Below are positions 14,801-15,529 of a DNA stretch of 15,529 nt, one piece after another. The DNA is from Clostridium sp. (GTDB lineage Bacteria > Bacillota_A > Clostridia > Lachnospirales > Lachnospiraceae). Within the stretch, counting starts at the first letter, position 1; each line of letters begins with the position of its first letter. Made by a program: the position numbers and the translations under genes. The stretch lies in assembly GCA_023666975.1 (NCBI GenBank), contig JAMPAW010000072.1, forward strand, positions 1-15,529, in the 5' to 3' direction. Under the pieces are notes generated by a model. It was given only the letters and a program-made list of their open reading frames with translations. It searched no databases and was not told where the DNA came from.

Positions 14801-15529
14801 TATAACAAAGATTATTGGGAATCGTTTCCATCCCATCTTCTATTGTCACTGTTTTCAGTTTTTCTGCTCCTGTAAATGGTGCTCCTTGACCAGTGGCAGA
14901 AGAATAATAGTTCTGTGTATCACAAATTGTCACTGTATTCGGAATCAATATATTGGTTATTTTCGTATTTTCTATAATTCTATACCCTATTCTTTCCAAA
15001 TTTGATGGCAGTGTCAGATTCACCAATGCACTACAACCCGAAAATGCATAGTCCCCTATAACTGTAATATTTTCCGGCAGACTTACACTTTCCAATCCGA
15101 TACAGCCTGAAAATGCAGAATTTCCAAGCAAGATGACATTCGACGTCAGATTTAATCTTTCCATTTCTTTGCAGCCGGAAAATGCAGAAGCTCCTATCGT
15201 CAGCGTAAACCCTGTTTTACTGTTTTCATTAAACACCACATCTGTTAAACTACTGCAACCAGAAAATGCATAACCTCCTATTTCCGATACTGTCTTAGGT
15301 ACATTGACACTTTCAAGCTTCACACAGCCGGAAAATGCGGAACCTCCTATCGTTTTCAAACTTTCCGGCAAAACTACACTTTTTAATACACTGCAACCTT
15401 TAAACACCTCGTCCCCTATCTTCGTTACTGATTCTGGGATTTCTACATTCGTTATATAACTATTATAACAAAGGTTATTGGGAATCGTTTCCATCCCATC
15501 TTCTATTGTCACTGTTTTCAGTTTTTCTG
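11877..15529 (-). CDS. Large surface protein with BspA-type leucine-rich repeats and BIG2 domains, 5' end missing
   Basis: At least 1216 residues; the frame is open to the right edge, and a GTG at 15512 is internal because EKLKTVTIEDGM recurs inside the protein. Counting from that GTG, residues ~1-320 are BspA-type (LRR_5) repeats with the AFSGC..L..V.LP..V..IG pattern. Residues ~320-940 were not recognised; they contain predicted beta-rich stretches and a Gln/Glu/Lys-rich helix (QEEEMRNILSMW). One degenerate and two clear BIG2 Ig-like domains follow (about 12490-12720, 12150-12400, 11880-12145), the last two sharing WSSSNPKYA or WTSSNPKYA and KTVTITAKA. The protein ends in a basic tail, KAKVKLKIK, without an LPXTG motif, so it is secreted or held non-covalently. 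Such proteins usually serve adhesion. No terminator follows before the antitoxin RNA. Confidence 0.9.
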   Translation of the reverse strand, partial: EKLKTVTIEDGMETIPNNLCYNSYITNVEIPESVTKIGDEVFKGCSVLKSVVLPESLKTIGGSAFSGCVKLESVNVPKTVSEIGGYAFSGCSSLTDVVFNENSKTGFTLTIGASAFSGCKEMERLNLTSNVILLGNSAFSGCIGLESVSLPENITVIGDYAFSGCSALVNLTLPSNLERIGYRIIENTKITNILIPNTVTICDTQNYYSSATGQGAPFTGAEKLKTVTIEDGMETIPNNLCYNSYITNVEIPESVKKIGHYAFSGCSKLEKAIIYPWVTEGNIGASAFNGCENLTIYGAADSYAQTYANENNIPFKSIAIEHFTQVGTLTKVDAGNGLIGIDDKEYPVSASLDLSKAEEVFKDYRNKIVICEIHNGEAAKMWAANDVMELKVSITNPYALTAEYKTSTKFIYADRAMSQDCLDIRVKLSYEMTGDCPYTTNDLEGLEELKVTLDRFRLTLDGEGMTLEPHSTLDGRQAVKGSTQNPIEIVPGDPVTYDFSVNISPLYAPSAVKTEAALIGEVMYHGESSYVRTGKDYTVYVHNQDLEQAEREERKKNNQVASNVGSAAAKVKANMVSLVAFEINDYLSAKQEEEMRNILSMWIAEAMVSGDISYSQQSSELRDKLLDKLGVNRKSTLFGASTSMTMKIKANTAKGWKIFRFNVKLSGYGLGTGNVFGSWGSLTYDILDENEKKVEYSGIGGATGVNMGAFTDSVSELLESEGRAAFNLGYGNDANRAAEMIINKSILEVINDKYGSFADGMFTLMIAPVKQYRKEVSVSRSRNTRSAVSAFSVVNKVGAVEEEIPDFSIVSEDGEILAAYQNGVMDDQYGSIFMYEEEGVMHISLGAENCFIEFKGDNAGTVNVTVEEMADDEIRRTISYDVVPLNEGAKLFIPEYNGMQLYDMTTASGESIDPDMDTLLENAESDVRVRGISFGEEPIVTYVGANCAVIPDFKPANATNRRILYTVSDEALATVSLDGTLTGLAEGEVEVTAESADGAYTAVCTVVIQAADMNPDKAEPNEPIQDSQGAGGNTADKIRGEKVANISLSAISKKIAAGRKVTLSAVVLPEQAENKTLIWSSSNPKYATVSPSGVVATKKAGAGKTVTITAKAADESGVTAKYKIKIVKHAVKRISLKVKSKTVAAGKKINVKAVVKTTGKTANKTLVWTSSNPKYAAVNKKGKVTTKKAGKGKTVTITAKATDGTGKKAKVKLKIK
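14764..14866. repeat. Internal near-identical repeat, inner copy
   Basis: These 103 bases match 15427-15529 with a single difference (A at 14811, G at 15474), silent because both codons give Asn. The copies lie 663 bp (221 codons) apart within the leucine-rich repeat region. Confidence 0.9.
15427..15529. repeat. Internal near-identical repeat, outer copy, cut by the window edge
   Basis: Second copy of the 103-base segment at 14764-14866. The match runs to the last base of the window, so the duplicated block is longer than can be seen. It encodes the end of the EKLKTVTIEDGMETIP repeat through the EIPESV segment. Confidence 0.9.

Noticed and set aside
14700..15420. Regularly spaced short repeats (GAAAATGCA/ATGCAGAA type) resembling a CRISPR array
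   Set aside because: They are in frame, degenerate and encode the AFSGC motif of leucine-rich repeats; spacing follows the ~23-residue protein repeat.
15421..15512. GTG at 15512 as start of the surface protein
   Set aside because: The frame is open to the window edge and the preceding codons (EKLKT) match the internal repeat exactly, so translation begins outside the window.

Overview
The window looks like chromosome from a spore-forming, low-to-mid GC Clostridia, most probably a Lachnospiraceae-type gut Firmicute. The grounds are a spoVAD-spoVAE pair, strong purine-rich ribosome sites, BspA-type and BIG2 surface domains, a CsoR/CopA copper operon, and an intergenic repeat of a type I recall from Lachnospiraceae genomes. 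The genus cannot be fixed from the sequence.

Layout. (1) 1-2375 (+) is the 3' part of a class A penicillin-binding protein with a C-terminal InlB-like repeat. (2) 2376-2584 holds a short interspersed repeat and a bidirectional terminator. (3) 2585-3977 (-) is spoVAD-spoVAE, without an adjacent spoVAC, preceded by a forespore-type promoter and, oddly, by a hairpin terminator lying between promoter and gene. (4) 4133-5266 (-) is a two-gene unit with its own sigmaA-type promoter: a decayed, N-terminally shortened CobL (CbiE/CbiT)-like protein and a small lipoprotein. (5) 5375-8155 (-) is an acyltransferase-3 membrane protein fused to a DUF6273-like domain, followed by an AraC-family regulator. 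(6) 8278-11198 (-) is csoR-copA. A perfect CsoR-type operator sits between the -35 and -10 boxes. The copA gene ends in a 69-residue CopZ-like domain that has its own in-frame Shine-Dalgarno and ATG. (7) 11333-11842 is a compact, apparently complete type I toxin-antitoxin locus: a 33-residue holin-like hydrophobic peptide on the + strand, a convergent antisense RNA on the - strand, a shared bidirectional terminator and flanking repeats that could pair the two RNAs. (8) 11877-15529 (-) is the 3' part of a large secreted surface protein with BspA leucine-rich repeats at the N side and BIG2 domains at the C terminus. It carries a recent 663-bp-period internal duplication.

How the parts relate. 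CsoR senses Cu(I) and releases the csoR-copA promoter; CopA exports the metal, and the CopZ-like tail may also be made as a free chaperone. SpoVAD and SpoVAE belong to the dipicolinate channel apparatus of the spore. The antitoxin RNA promoter lies 35 bp past the stop of the surface-protein gene, on the same strand, with no terminator between. Read-through from that gene would therefore also make antitoxin. No tRNA, rRNA, CRISPR array, insertion sequence or riboswitch was recognised.
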